From the NCBI GenBank assembly GCA_024195265.1, contig JAJLRJ010000004.1, positions 44,097,568 to 44,161,567 on the forward strand: a stretch of DNA of 64,000 nt, in the 5' to 3' direction. This DNA is from Dendrophyllia cribrosa (Eukaryota > Cnidaria > Anthozoa > Scleractinia > Dendrophylliidae). Below the pieces are notes generated by a model, which was not told the origin of the DNA, did no database searches, and saw only the letters and a list, made by a program, of their open reading frames with translations. How positions within the stretch are numbered: the stretch's first letter is position 1; each line of letters opens with the position of its first letter. This document shows positions 1 to 10,001 of this stretch, one piece after another. Made by a program: the position numbers and the translations under genes.

Positions 1-905
1 CGAGGGTCAGTTGGCCACCACTAGACATGGCCTCCTTAATCAAACGGTTCCTTAAAAGAAGAAAGAGAAGAAAACAATTTACCGAGTGTAGAGAGTGTTT
101 TAAATGTAAAAACAAAATAATAAAATGAGTAAACTACAAAATAACGTAACTCATTACAAGCGTGGGAAAGTTGAGTAAGCTTAGAAGATCATATATGGGT
201 TCATGCACGGAGAGACGAATTTTCTCTGGCTTCAAGATCCCGCGTTCAACTTGATATCAAGTTCAACAGGAGAGTAGGAATTTCACATCATGAAGCATCT
301 ATGGAGCGATTTTCGTATGACCTTGAAATGATTACCCATGAAAACAACCGAACCAAAAATGAACTGGAAAGAAAGCAATTTAATTTGTTTAGCGAACGGA
401 AGCTAACAGGCGCGGTTTTGGGCTGGTTTAGTGAACACGCAAAGCAAAGTGAACAGTTTGCGAGCTAAAAAGTAGCTATTCTCTTTGACGTCACTCGTTT
501 TTCGGCATTCTGATTGGTCAATCGAACAAGCCTCTTTTTAGCGGAAAAACGAACAAGCAATTGTTTTGATCCTTTCAGTTACAGAAGGGACAATCGGGCG
601 CACTCAGGGAAAACGTTTTTCAAGGTCATACGAAAATCGCTCTATTGTTTATTTCCTGATTTTCCAAAGATCTTTCGAAGACTTTCAAAACCTGTCCGAA
701 TATTTCCCAAATGTCATACGAACATTTCCAGTTACGAAGATTACCGATTCACTGTTACTACCGATTGGAAGATTTTCGATTCACGAAGAAAAACCGAAGA
801 TGTTTCGATTATAGACCATGGCAGTTTAATAACGCGAGGTTCTCGATATCTTCATTCTTAACGGCATGAAGATAAAATTGACCTCTTTATGCGTGTTGAG
901 ACATA
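1..905. other. Gene-poor left edge
   Basis: I recognise no gene here. An ATG at 28 opens a 33-codon frame ending at 127, rich in Lys/Arg and with three cysteines; it has no splice context and could be chance or a truncated exon. Longer open stretches between 514 and 861 show no domain and low-complexity composition. Confidence 0.4.
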
Positions 906-1516
906 ATGCATGGTTCAATTCCTACAGTTACCATCCCCCCCCCCCCCCCCCGGGCACACCCCCGGGGATTTGCCATGTTTTCTTCACTTGGCGTCCTATT
1001 CCCCACCCCCGGGCACAAGGAAAGAGGTAATTCCCCACCCCCGGGACACTCAAAAGCAAGCTGCACCGTTTCTTAAGAAGACAGAAATATTTATTATATA
1101 AATCCACTGAACAGTTTACAAAATAGACATGGAATGGCCTAGACTCGTATGGCTACAAAGATCAGGAAGCATCTCTCCCATTCTTTTTCTTCCTTGCTCG
1201 CGTTTCTTTGGCTTTCATCGCTTCAAATACAGGCTTTAACTTTGCCAAATTGTTTTCTTCCAGCCAATTACTAACAAATTGTAAGGATTTCCCAGCAAAG
1301 AAGTCCGCTTGTTGAGTCATGTCGTCCGCCATATGCTTCGACGAAATTTTCGCCCCATAATTCCTTGCGCTCCAAGATAATCCCCACCCCCTACCCCCGG
1401 GACAAGAATACGTGCAAAATACCCCACCCCCGGGCCACAAGGGCCGGCATTGCCCCGGGGGTTGCCCGGGGGGGGGGGGGGTGTGGGATGGTAACTGTAG
1501 GAATTGAACCATGCAT
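906..1516. mobile_element. Inverted-repeat element carrying a small ORF, copy 1
   Basis: The ends are inverted repeats of about 35 bp that start ATGCATGGTTCAATTCC, run through TACAGTTACCAT and then enter a long C run; the right end is the complement. Inside are several GC-rich CCCCACCCCCGGG blocks and, on the minus strand, a 56-codon reading frame (1162-1332). A second copy lies at 14721-15429. The size, inverted ends and second copy indicate a non-autonomous DNA transposon or foldback element. No transposase is visible and the superfamily is unclear because the flanks show no clean target duplication. Confidence 0.75.
1162..1332 (-). CDS. Small conserved ORF inside an inverted-repeat element
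   Basis: ATG at 1332 (context CATATGGCG) opens 56 codons beginning MADDMTQQADFFAGKSLQF and ending in a Lys/Arg-rich tail before TGA at 1162-1164. The core, NWLEENNLAKLKPVFE, looks helical and is vaguely like a SAM domain, but I do not recognise the family. The second element copy (14989-15238) encodes the same peptide, interrupted by a 79-base segment. I count six synonymous and four amino-acid-changing differences between copies, fewer replacements than expected for neutral DNA. This could be an exon of a host gene picked up by the element, or a remnant of the element's own protein. No function is assigned. Confidence 0.45.
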   Translation of the reverse strand: MADDMTQQADFFAGKSLQFVSNWLEENNLAKLKPVFEAMKAKETRARKKKNGRDAS

Positions 1517-1656
1517 AGCCTGCAGAACAGGCGTTATTTTTTTAAGCGTTTCAGGCGAGCGCGAAGCGCGAGACGAGCGCGGAGCGCGAGGGGAGAAAAA
1601 AATCGCGCGCCCGCCTCAAAAACGCAAAAAAATTACGCTTGTTCTGCAGGCTAAAC
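1517..1656. repeat. Short inverted-repeat element, AGCCTGCAGAACAGGC type
   Basis: Starts AGCCTGCAGAACAGGCG followed by a T run, and ends in the complement (an A run, then TTGTTCTGCAGGCT). The interior is CG-rich with GAGCGCGAAGCGCGAG repeats. It directly abuts the right end of the 906-1516 element. Related ends occur at 2313-2474 and 8581-8753, so this is a dispersed MITE-like family. Confidence 0.65.
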
Positions 1657-1841
1657 CATGCATAGCCCAGTAACCATTTCCTCTGTTACTGGCATGGCTT
1701 CAGTGCATTGCTACATCGCAGGGCCGTAGCCAGACGAAAATTCTTACCAAGGCAATATCAGAAAAGAAAAATACTTACAAGGGAGATCCAATGCCTTTAC
1801 TAGTTTCAAAGTTTTATTTTTACCGAGGCAAGTGCCTCGGT

Positions 1842-2240
1842 TCCCCGGAGGGGTACTCCCTTATATGACCTATACGGGGACGTGCCGCTGGACAGGGTAT
1901 GGTTTTTGGCATTTTTGTCCTGAACAGGGTATATAATTTAACGTGAGTCTGTCCTAAACAGGGTCTGAATCTGTCCTAAACATGGTATGGTTCCAGTTAA
2001 CTTAGCGCTTGTGGTGACTTCCCTTGTCGTGATTAGTATATTCATGCAAAGGCGAAGTCGTTTTCTTTTCAAAGGATCCGTCTACCATTTTTTACAGCTC
2101 AGATCAATAACCACGCACCAGCTATGTCCTAGACAGGGTCCTAAAATAGAGGATGTTGTCCTACACAGGGTAGGTATTTTCGTTTATTTTTGTCCTAAAC
2201 AGGATCAGGGTCTCAGACCCTCGGAGGCACCCCTATACCC
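1842..2240. repeat. Dispersed repeat with GTCCTAAACAGGGT motifs
   Basis: Begins near CCGGAGGGGTACTCCC and contains at least six spaced copies of a motif close to GTCCTAAACAGGGTATGG. The block 47470-47765 shares the GGGGTACTCCC end and carries spaced GAACGGGGTAT motifs; 2500-2850 carries GGTACCTCTTAGGG motifs. They look like members of one loosely conserved non-coding repeat group. Open frames across it have no domain. Confidence 0.5.
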
Positions 2241-2312
2241 AAATATTGGTCAAGTACCCCCTCCCCCGCCCGGCTCGGTTCGCCTCGTACAGCCCTGCAT
2301 CGGTTCTCTGGA

Positions 2313-2474
2313 AGGCTGTTCCAGGTGTTAAGATTGTGGGGCCGGGAAGCGCTAAAACCAGCGCGCAAACGGGCTGGGAAAACGAGGTGAGGTTGGGGAG
2401 AGGTGGCCGCCTATCGCCGTCCGTCAGTATTCGCAATTGCGCCTCCCTAGTATCCGAAAACCTGGAATAGGCTA
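2313..2474. repeat. Short inverted-repeat element, GGCTGTTCCAGG type
   Basis: The left end AGGCTGTTCCAGGTGTT is matched in inverted orientation by the right end CCTGGAATAGGCT. The GC-rich interior resembles the copies at 1517-1656 and 8581-8753. Confidence 0.5.
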
Positions 2475-2489
2475 GCTTTCTGGTAGCCT

Positions 2490-2850
2490 ATGAGTAAGCT
2501 CGTTTGGGGGAGGGGGGTAGGAGCCCTCGGGGAGGGGGGGGGACTCCGATATGAAAATAACGGGGGTGCTCATCGTACCTCTTAGGGGTCAAAATTTGTA
2601 GATTGGTACCGCTTAGGGTGCTGAAATCTAAAATGACCATGGTTAAAATTATCGCGGTACCTTTTAGGGTATTGAGCTGAAAAAATATGACAGAATATGT
2701 CTTGTGTTGTATGAAAATGGTACCTCTTAGGGGCAAAAATATATTTGAGCCACGCCTGTCAAACGAGATTCTGGTACCTTTTAGGGTATTTTCCAAATTT
2801 TCCGACGAGTACACCCGTCAATTTTATAGGGGAGTCCCCCCCCCCCCGGG
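2490..2850. repeat. Repeat block with GGTACCTCTTAGGG motifs
   Basis: Five to six spaced copies of a motif near GGTACCTTTTAGGGTATT lie between G-rich (2507-2545) and C/G-rich (2829-2850) ends. It is probably an old non-coding mobile element or its terminal array. I see no coding content. Confidence 0.45.
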
Positions 2851-3006
2851 GGGGTAGGAGCTAGTTTTCTGGAGCAATCACCACTGCCAGCTCAGAAAAG
2901 GCAGAACCACCAAAATACTTAGAAGATTGCTTCAAATGACATTGAAACAGCATCATATAAACCATAGTTTACTATGTATAAACGTCACCAGTAAAAAAGA
3001 TATTCC

Positions 3007-4917
3007 TTACTTTATCAGTTTGCGCTGGGCATCATGAAGTGCATTAAACCCAATAAATGTCAAGTTTTTTATGGTTTTGTTGGATTTTGCATTACAGCTA
3101 CTGAAATTGAGCTGTACATCATGTCTCCACCACACATTCACGGCTATATTCAGGCCATAGGATCGCACATGGTGAACCCTAAACACAAACAGTGATCAAT
3201 GTGAAACTTCTCTTTACTTTGCTTTGAAAAATTCATCAGGAAATTAAGGAGAATACAAAAGGCAACCTGTTAAGGAGAAAAACAGCACCCATGTAAGGGT
3301 TGGAGGAGGGACAGGGACAGGGGAGTGAGAAACAAAGAAGAAGAGGGAAAAACGAGAGTGAGAGAAATAGGTCAACAGAAGACACCAGGGAAAGGATGGG
3401 AATCTGGAATGTTACAGGAAGCAAGACACCCATGAATAGACAAGTTTAGAGCTGCTCTGAAGATTCACTGGTCAGCATATCTTATTAATGTAGTGGGAAA
3501 ACTGTTCTCTTCAGTTGAAATACCTACCAAAGGAAAGGGGTGTAAAGACAGTCACCAGGTTCAATGAAGGCAAAATGATGCTCTATATTATGGAGACCAG
3601 GATACTTGTGCAGGTCAACCCTACATGGAATAAAAAAGGCAGTATTTTTTATTTATTTAACATTTATTTTATTTTATTTTAGGAACACAAAAGTGCTACT
3701 TGCAATAAATGAATGAACAAACCTGTCAACATCTACCTCGGAATAACCACGCTCTGTCACATTAACCTACAGGAAACAGTAGGAGACAATAATTAAAAAC
3801 AAAACCAAACAGTGCCAAGCCATGAAGACTAACAGAGGTCTATAACATTAATAAATGCAGATCTGTCACTAGATGTCATATGTTTATTATCAAAAACTAT
3901 TATGACGGCAAAACCACAACAACAAACCAATGAAGAGTGCCCGATCTTTTGTAGACCTGGATCAGTAGAAATCTTGAAAAAGTATACTGTTAAAACGGCA
4001 AACTGATCCTTACAGCAAGGAGAAGAGATTGAGACAAAAGTGAAGTAAAAAACAAACAGAATATATTTGCCCGATATTTCGGTTTGCAAAACAAACCTCC
4101 TACAGGGGCTAGAAGACAAAAATGAATACATATAAAAAAGGACTGTTACATATAAAACTTTTGAAATATGACATAACAGAATAACAGAAAATGATTGACA
4201 AGAAAGAAGCTAAATGTCATTAATTAAGATCATCACGTCTATTTATACCATGAGGATCAAGAGTCATCGCTTTATCTATAAGATGGGCCTCGCATGCCTT
4301 TCTGACTGCAAATAAGAGTCTACTGTTTGTTTTTTTTTATTTCACTTCTGTCTCAATCTCTTCTCCTTGCTGTAAGGATCAGTTTGCCGTTTTTACAGTA
4401 TACTATGTCATAGAGGTTCCCTATTTTAAATATTTAAACATCTATAACCTTAGACTGAACAAAATCTACTTTCTATAAATGACAAATGTGGTATATTTTA
4501 ATATGTATTTCAAAGAGGCAATGAGTACCTCAGCATGTATGCTAAAAGAGAGTCACAGGAAGCCCAATTTATTTTGCTGACTGGTTGAATGTCCTGTGTC
4601 AGGATGCCTGAATTGACCATAACTGCTATACTGCATAATATTTATAGAAAAAATAAAGAGGTTTCTTTACCAACTCTTGATATTTTTTATCTATCAAGAA
4701 GAATTCTTTGGTTCCTCTGAATACACACATGATGTTCTCTGCATGATCGTTGTGGAGAACAGACTTGGTTCCACCACTGCTAAACCACAACATCTACAGT
4801 AGACCATTTAACACAGTCAATTCATAGCCTAATATATATGTGCCAATTAACAACTCAAAGGTTCATTTTGGATTTATAAAATAAGTCATAATCGCTAAAA
4901 AGCACATGGGGTGAGAT

Positions 4918-4949
<32 letters not shown>

Positions 4950-6595
4950 GGGGCACGAAGTCAACTGGAGGTGGGAGGACAGGAAGTGGAATTCCCAAGG
5001 TGGCTAGCAGAACTGGAGATGTGGAAAAACGTTTGCAATTTAGAGCTGTCTTGTTAAGGCATCAGAATGTATATGGAATTTCTTGGCCTGATCATGAATT
5101 TCGTGATGATTCACAGGCCAGGAGAGTAAATGTACTATGGATCTACATGGAACCTGCAGTATAATTAATGTCTTAATTTTTTTTCCTCTTAATCTGGCCA
5201 GGTTGTGAAAGACTGTCTGTTTATTTTTAAAAGCCACTAATAAACAGTTAACTACTTACATCTTGTACAAGGTTTCCTTGTGTTATATCTGTACAAGATA
5301 TTGGAGGAGGTACAAGGACATCTTGCCTATAAGCATGGTCACAATAAAAAAATGAGTTAGATTAATTTATTACTATTTGCAATGTGTCCATATTGTTTGT
5401 CAAAATAACACTTGGAATCTTGATTTTAAATCATTGGCGACAGGAGCCATGGGTTCTCAGAGATGAGAGGGGGGGAGGGGTGGGTTGGGGTGAGGAAGAT
5501 GTTTCAGTAAGAAACAAGTGCAGGGGGGGAAGAAAAGGGGAATACCAGTCCCCTTCTCTTGATCCACTATTTAAATTCCCCTCCTCCCCCTTGACTCTAC
5601 ATTACCCTAAAAAGCCAAAACAGAACCCCCTGTTGCATTCCCCTAGGCAATGCAGGAACTAGGAGTGAAGGGAAAAGTAAGTGGAGAGTTGACATCCGCC
5701 TGTCTTCTCTCAGGGATGAAAAGAATCAGCAAGGAAGGGGTAGGAACTGGGAGGAAAGGGTACAGGATGTGGGAAGTTTAGAAACCCCTGTGTTCCCCCA
5801 GAGATGGCAAGAACCACCAAGGTAGGGGTGGGAACTGAGAGTAAACGGTACAGTAAGTGGGAAGTTCACATCCCCCTGCCTTCTCCCAGGGATGAGAGGA
5901 ACCACCAAGGAAGGGGTGGGAACTGAGAGTAAACGGTATAGTAAGTGGGAAATTCACATCCCCCTGCCTTCTCCCAGGGATGACAGGAACCACCAAGGAC
6001 GAAGTGGTGGGAACTTGGAGTCAAGGGTACAGGACATGGAGAGTTTAGAACTTCCTGCCTTTCCCCAGGGGTGGCAGGAACCACCAAGGAAGCAAATGGG
6101 AAGTTCAACCCCCCCCCCCCCCCCCCCCCCCCACCCTGTCTTCCCCCCACCCCTATCTCCCCCCACAGTATCCTACCTGAGAAACTCGGGCACTGAACTG
6201 ACCATGTACTGTCCCGACCAATGCAACTTTCGAACAAAGTCTGCAAAAACAACATCTTCCCCTGGGGTTGTACGATTTTCCTTCTTCTCCACCTCTACTG
6301 AAGCTAATTGTTTTTCACTTTCGGGAAATGAAAGAAAATACTCGTCATTCCATAACGTGTAAGCTGGAGAGAGCATCGCTCCTCCACGAAAGAGAACTGG
6401 CTTCGGGATGTTGACGAAGTTTTTGTAGAATTCCTCGGCTGTTGGAAATCCATCGTACACTTCCACTTCCAATCTCTTACCATGAGAAAACAATGGCTCT
6501 AAATGCCCCTGTAAATCATCAGCGAATAATGGAGAAACGAAGACAAAGAGATAGCAAAAGAACAATTTCTTCCGTGCGTCCATGTTGATCTTCAT
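3007..6595 (-). CDS. JmjC-domain (cupin-8 type) 2-oxoglutarate oxygenase with signal peptide, 6 exons
   Basis: Exons on the minus strand are 6595-6177, 5326-5260, 4793-4671, 3766-3723, 3620-3528 and 3178-3007. All introns are GT-AG and phases join without a break, giving about 305 residues. The N-terminus has a hydrophobic stretch (KLFFCYLFVFVSPLFA) that should direct the protein to the secretory pathway. Exon 3 carries WFSSGGTKSVLHND, whose H-x-D (about H176 and D178) is the iron-binding pair of JmjC enzymes. Exons 5-6 carry EPGDCLYTPFLW followed by HHVRSYG, supplying the distal histidine. Enzymes of this fold hydroxylate proteins or other substrates using Fe(II) and 2-oxoglutarate; the substrate here is unknown. 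The TAA at 3007 overlaps a possible splice donor (AAA|GTAAGG), so a short extra 3' exon near 2940 cannot be excluded. Intron 1 holds tandem repeats and a long C run. Confidence 0.85.
3981..4407. repeat. Inverted repeat pair inside a JmjC-gene intron
   Basis: About 80 bp at 3981-4062 (containing AAACTGATCCTTACAGCAAG) recur in inverted orientation at 4321-4407. The roughly 260 bp between them include ATTTCGGTTTGCAAAACAAA, resembling the untranslated ends of Penelope-like retroelements. This is probably a foldback arrangement left by a retroelement. It lies in the intron between exons 3 and 4. Confidence 0.6.
4918..4948 (+). repeat. 31-base G homopolymer
   Basis: Uninterrupted G run in the second intron of the JmjC gene, where the transcribed strand carries C. 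It is the longest of at least ten G/C runs of 16 or more in the window. Confidence 0.95.
5655..6105. repeat. Minisatellite, about 88-bp unit, 5 copies
   Basis: GGAACCACCAAGGAAGG and neighbouring sequence recur near 5722, 5811, 5898, 5986 and 6078, giving a unit of roughly 87-92 bp. It lies in intron 1 of the JmjC gene just before a 24-base C run at 6109-6132. Open frames across it are products of the repetition. Confidence 0.85.
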
Positions 6596-7325
6596 CAGTC
6601 CTGCACTTCCTGCATCACTGACAGGGAAACGGGCGGAACTCGCTCAAGTCTTTTTAATAGACGTGAAACACGCTACCAAAGTATTCAGCAGCGTTTTAAA
6701 AATAATTTGCTGCACCTAAATAAAGAGATTTTGTTTGAGATGCATAAACATTTGTCTCATCTTCTGACTCATAAATAGCCTCCTTTGCAGTCGACATTCC
6801 CGATCTCCGAGCTCGTCACAACGATGGCGTGACGACATGGTGTCCAGTCGATCCTGTGACACCGAGTCGGATGAGAAGCTCGAAGAAGGGCGTCATTTGC
6901 CCTTCCGGTAATTATGGAGGTCTTGGGGACTATAAAGAACTACGTGGCGCAATTGCTCGCACTTCGATATCTTCGCATACTAATAAGCTAAATATATTGG
7001 TCAGAAGCGTGAACAGCATATGAACAGATTCCCCCAACTGTCAACCAAAAGGTCGCCTCTCTACCTGCAGGTGTAGAAATATGTACCACCAAGAGAGGAT
7101 AAAGGGTAAGAGAGGCCACCACCCATACATGCACTATTCCATAGGTAATCTGTCTCAGATTATTTACCCTTTATCCTCTCTTGGTACCACATATTGCATG
7201 CAACGGGGTAGTCTTACGATGGACTTGCATCTTATTAAAGGCGAGTTGAATACTCTAAATCGTTTCGTGTTACGAAAACCGGGTTTAATTACCTATGCAA
7301 CACCCCTGATACAACAGGTGGCCCT
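6596..7325. other. Upstream region of the JmjC gene
   Basis: Contains the 5' flank and presumably the promoter of the minus-strand JmjC gene. No TATA box or second gene is evident. Around 7080-7190 an inverted pair reads ACCAAGAGAGGATAAAGGGT and its near complement. Confidence 0.4.
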
Positions 7326-7852
7326 AGTATACAGCTATTTCGAGAAAGGTTGTCGAAAAAAAGCGTAAAAGTGCACGCGACAATCCCGAAAGATATTGCG
7401 GGTAGTCATCAACGCATTATCCTAAAAACTCCTTTATCCATATAGCCCGCCATCTAAGATCGTCGTTGTACGGACGAGGCATCGCGGATTTGATGTATTT
7501 ATTCTTGACTTATTAACATTCAGTGATCCGATCCCAAATTAATTTTCGGGATTATCGCGTGCACTTTTGTATACAGCTGTTTCGAGAAAGGTTGTCGGAA
7601 AAAAGCGCAAACTGAGCGCACGCGACAATCCCGAAAAATAATACGGGATATGATCAATGAATTTTAATAAGTCCAATAAACACATGAAACCCGCGATGCC
7701 TCGTCCGTACAGGGACGATCTTAGATGGCGGGCCATTGAGATAAATGAGCTTTTAGGATATAACGTGGATGACTACCCACAATACCTTTCTGGATTGTCG
7801 CGTGCACTTTTACGCTTTTTTTCCGACAACCTTTCTCGAAACAGCTGTAAAT
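7326..7852. mobile_element. Nested foldback element with arms of about 250 bp
   Basis: The left arm starts TACAGCTATTTCGAGAAAGG and the right arm ends in its near complement (TTTCTCGAAACAGCTGTA). The arms pair along most of their length, including a central block with CCCGCCATCTAAGATCGTC and its complement. A third copy of the terminal motif sits at the centre (about 7570) in the same orientation as the left end, so each arm is itself bounded by the motif. This suggests two elements of one family inserted head to head, or a composite foldback transposon. I see no protein. Confidence 0.75.
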
Positions 7853-8580
7853 CCGAGCGGATTTATGTCAGAGTCGTAGAGGTTTGCTTTTCCACCACTG
7901 ACCCCATTTTACTGTTGATCCTAAAAGCCACCAAACGGCTTTTTTTCCTACAAAACCGTTTATTTATTTTTGATCCCGTGATCCTTGTTCCTCAATTTTT
8001 TTACCTTCAGTTAGTAAACCTCTCTCTGGGCCGGACACCACTGGACCAGCCTTTGTAGGGAGAGATTAGGTGGAATTCGGCCGGGACCAACCAGACCGTC
8101 CGATGTCCGACTTTAATAGAGAAATATCCGGAAAGGGTTGACTGTAGTATTAATCAATTTATATTATCAATTGAAAAGCTGGGTGTATAACCTTTTGCAT
8201 GCAACCTACAAACAAATTGAAAAACATTGCTCGGAATTTTTTTCTCCAGTTTTCCGCTTCGTTTTCGAGAAAAAACGTGTGCAAAAATTTCCGTGTTTCC
8301 TCGTGGCCTCTTTTGCCAAAAAAACCTTTCTATTTCTCCAAACAACGCGTAGAAACAGAAAAAAGAAAGAAAACCTCTGAGATCAATGTAGTTTTGTTCA
8401 ACACCGGTTTCTCTCATTGGATGTGCTGGGCTTCCTTTATCTTAACCTGGAATTTGAATGAATGTCGCAGGCTGCGTTCTGAAAAATGTTTTAAAATCAT
8501 TTATCACGCCCCTGCCAAATAAGGGAGTCTCGCACATTGAAAGTTGCACAAGTGAAGAACTGATCATCGTAGTTTTGAGT

Positions 8581-8753
8581 AGCCTGTTGCAGGCGTCAAG
8601 TTTGTGACGCGCGAAAGAAAAATCGGGCGCAAGAGAAAAAACGAGGGGAGGCTGGGGAGAGAGGTTTTCCCTCGCGCCGACGACGCGCCGACCCCACAGC
8701 GCCGCGCGCCGCTTTTCGCTGCTCCCCCACAATCTAAACGCCTGGAACAGGCT
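8581..8753. repeat. Short inverted-repeat element, AGCCTGTTGCAGGCG type
   Basis: The left end AGCCTGTTGCAGGCG pairs with the right end CGCCTGGAACAGGCT. The interior is CG-rich. Same family as 1517-1656 and 2313-2474. Confidence 0.65.
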
Positions 8754-8929
8754 ATAAAGTTATGAGCAAAGTTTATTCAATTTCCATAAAGGTAAGCCTA
8801 AAAACAATGTTTGGGCTTTAATTTAATCTGTGTGATACAGTTGTGTTGCTCTAGAGAGACCTAACATTGTAGCAAGTTTGATAGAACACAAACCGCGGTG
8901 ATAAACATATTGAAGTTATTCATTTTTGA

Positions 8930-9570
8930 TAAAACTTGACGTTTCGTATGCTACTACATACATTTTCAAAAGTGATCGTTACAGTGTTGAAAACTATGGC
9001 TCATCCTCGGTGTAAGAACCTGTCAAATTCACGAGTGACGTAAAACAAAGAAAACAAAAGGCATAAAACAATAGAGTCAACTGGGAATGCAATACTACAA
9101 AGGTAAAAAACAAAGAAAAAAGTCACAGGTTCTTACACCGAGGTAAACCCAAAACTATACTTATATAGTAGTGAAAAGGGACTGGGACCTAGATTAAGTA
9201 CATTGTTCATCTATAAAAAGAAACAGCTAATTAATAAAGCATCAGCTTCTCCAACTGACGTTTGCATTAAAAGCTGGCTTCAGTTCTTGTATAAACAGTG
9301 TTTCTTTGATTTACAGTGGAAATCAGTTTTGCCCGACGTTAAGATATCAAAATGATCCCGGTCAGCAAATGGCTGATGCGCGGTCATGCTTAGCGAGGGC
9401 CTTAAAATGCCCAGTTTTTCTATCGTGAAGCCGTCGTTTAGTTTTACCAATGTAAAATTCTTCACAATCCCAACAACTGGCTTTGTAAATAACTTTAGAC
9501 TGTTGAGAACGATTGAGAAGCTGATGCTTTATTAATAAATTCAAACGAATAAGTTCAATATGTTTATCAC
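8930..9570 (-). pseudogene. Penelope-like retroelement, C-terminal GIY-YIG fragment
   Basis: Two overlapping minus-strand frames (9362-9544 and 9280-9465) together show a GIY-YIG-type nuclease domain: the first has YKASCWDCEEFYIGKTKRRL, the second continues with DHFDILTSGKTDFHC. A frameshift near 9370 separates them. The CxxC followed by FYIGKT is typical of the endonuclease that follows reverse transcriptase in Penelope-like elements. Downstream (8930-9145) is the non-coding tail, with GACGTTTCGTATGCTACTAC and an inverted pair CCTCGGTGTAAGAACCTGT / complement at about 9006-9024 and 9126-9144. The reverse transcriptase is absent, so this is a 5'-truncated dead copy. Confidence 0.75.
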
Positions 9571-10001
9571 TGCGGTTTGTGTTCTATTTCTCATCAAGCT
9601 ACAATGGCCCAAGAACAAAAGTCTCTGTAGTAAGTTAACATTTTTTTTTCAGGCTGACCAAAATGAAATCCTGTTTAAAATATTTCTCAGTCAACTGACC
9701 ACCTTTAAATAAATAGATCCCTTTATTTTAAGTGATATAAACATGAAAGTGCTAATTGGGGATGCTGTAAATAGAAGAAAGTATCATTACAAACTGAACA
9801 TAAATGTTTTTTAAAAATACCACCCTAACCTCTAGCCATGCCTCCCTCCCTGGCTCAAAAGGGTGGTAACTTAAAGAGGGACAATATTAATTCATAGATT
9901 TTTAACCACACATTGAAGACATTGAAGGTTAGTTTTGTTTTATTATCTAACAGTAACACTCCATGATCCATTTCGTATTCAGTGCAATAACAGATGTAAT
10001 A

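Noticed and set aside
514..861. 115-codon plus-strand frame near the left edge
   Set aside because: No domain, overlapping alternative frame of similar length, low-complexity composition.
4916..5164. Frame starting with poly-glycine
   Set aside because: The start is the 31-base G run; the rest is intron sequence of the JmjC gene.
5866..6362. Overlapping frames on both strands
   Set aside because: Products of the 88-bp minisatellite and C run; only the JmjC exon 1 frame (6177-6595) is real.
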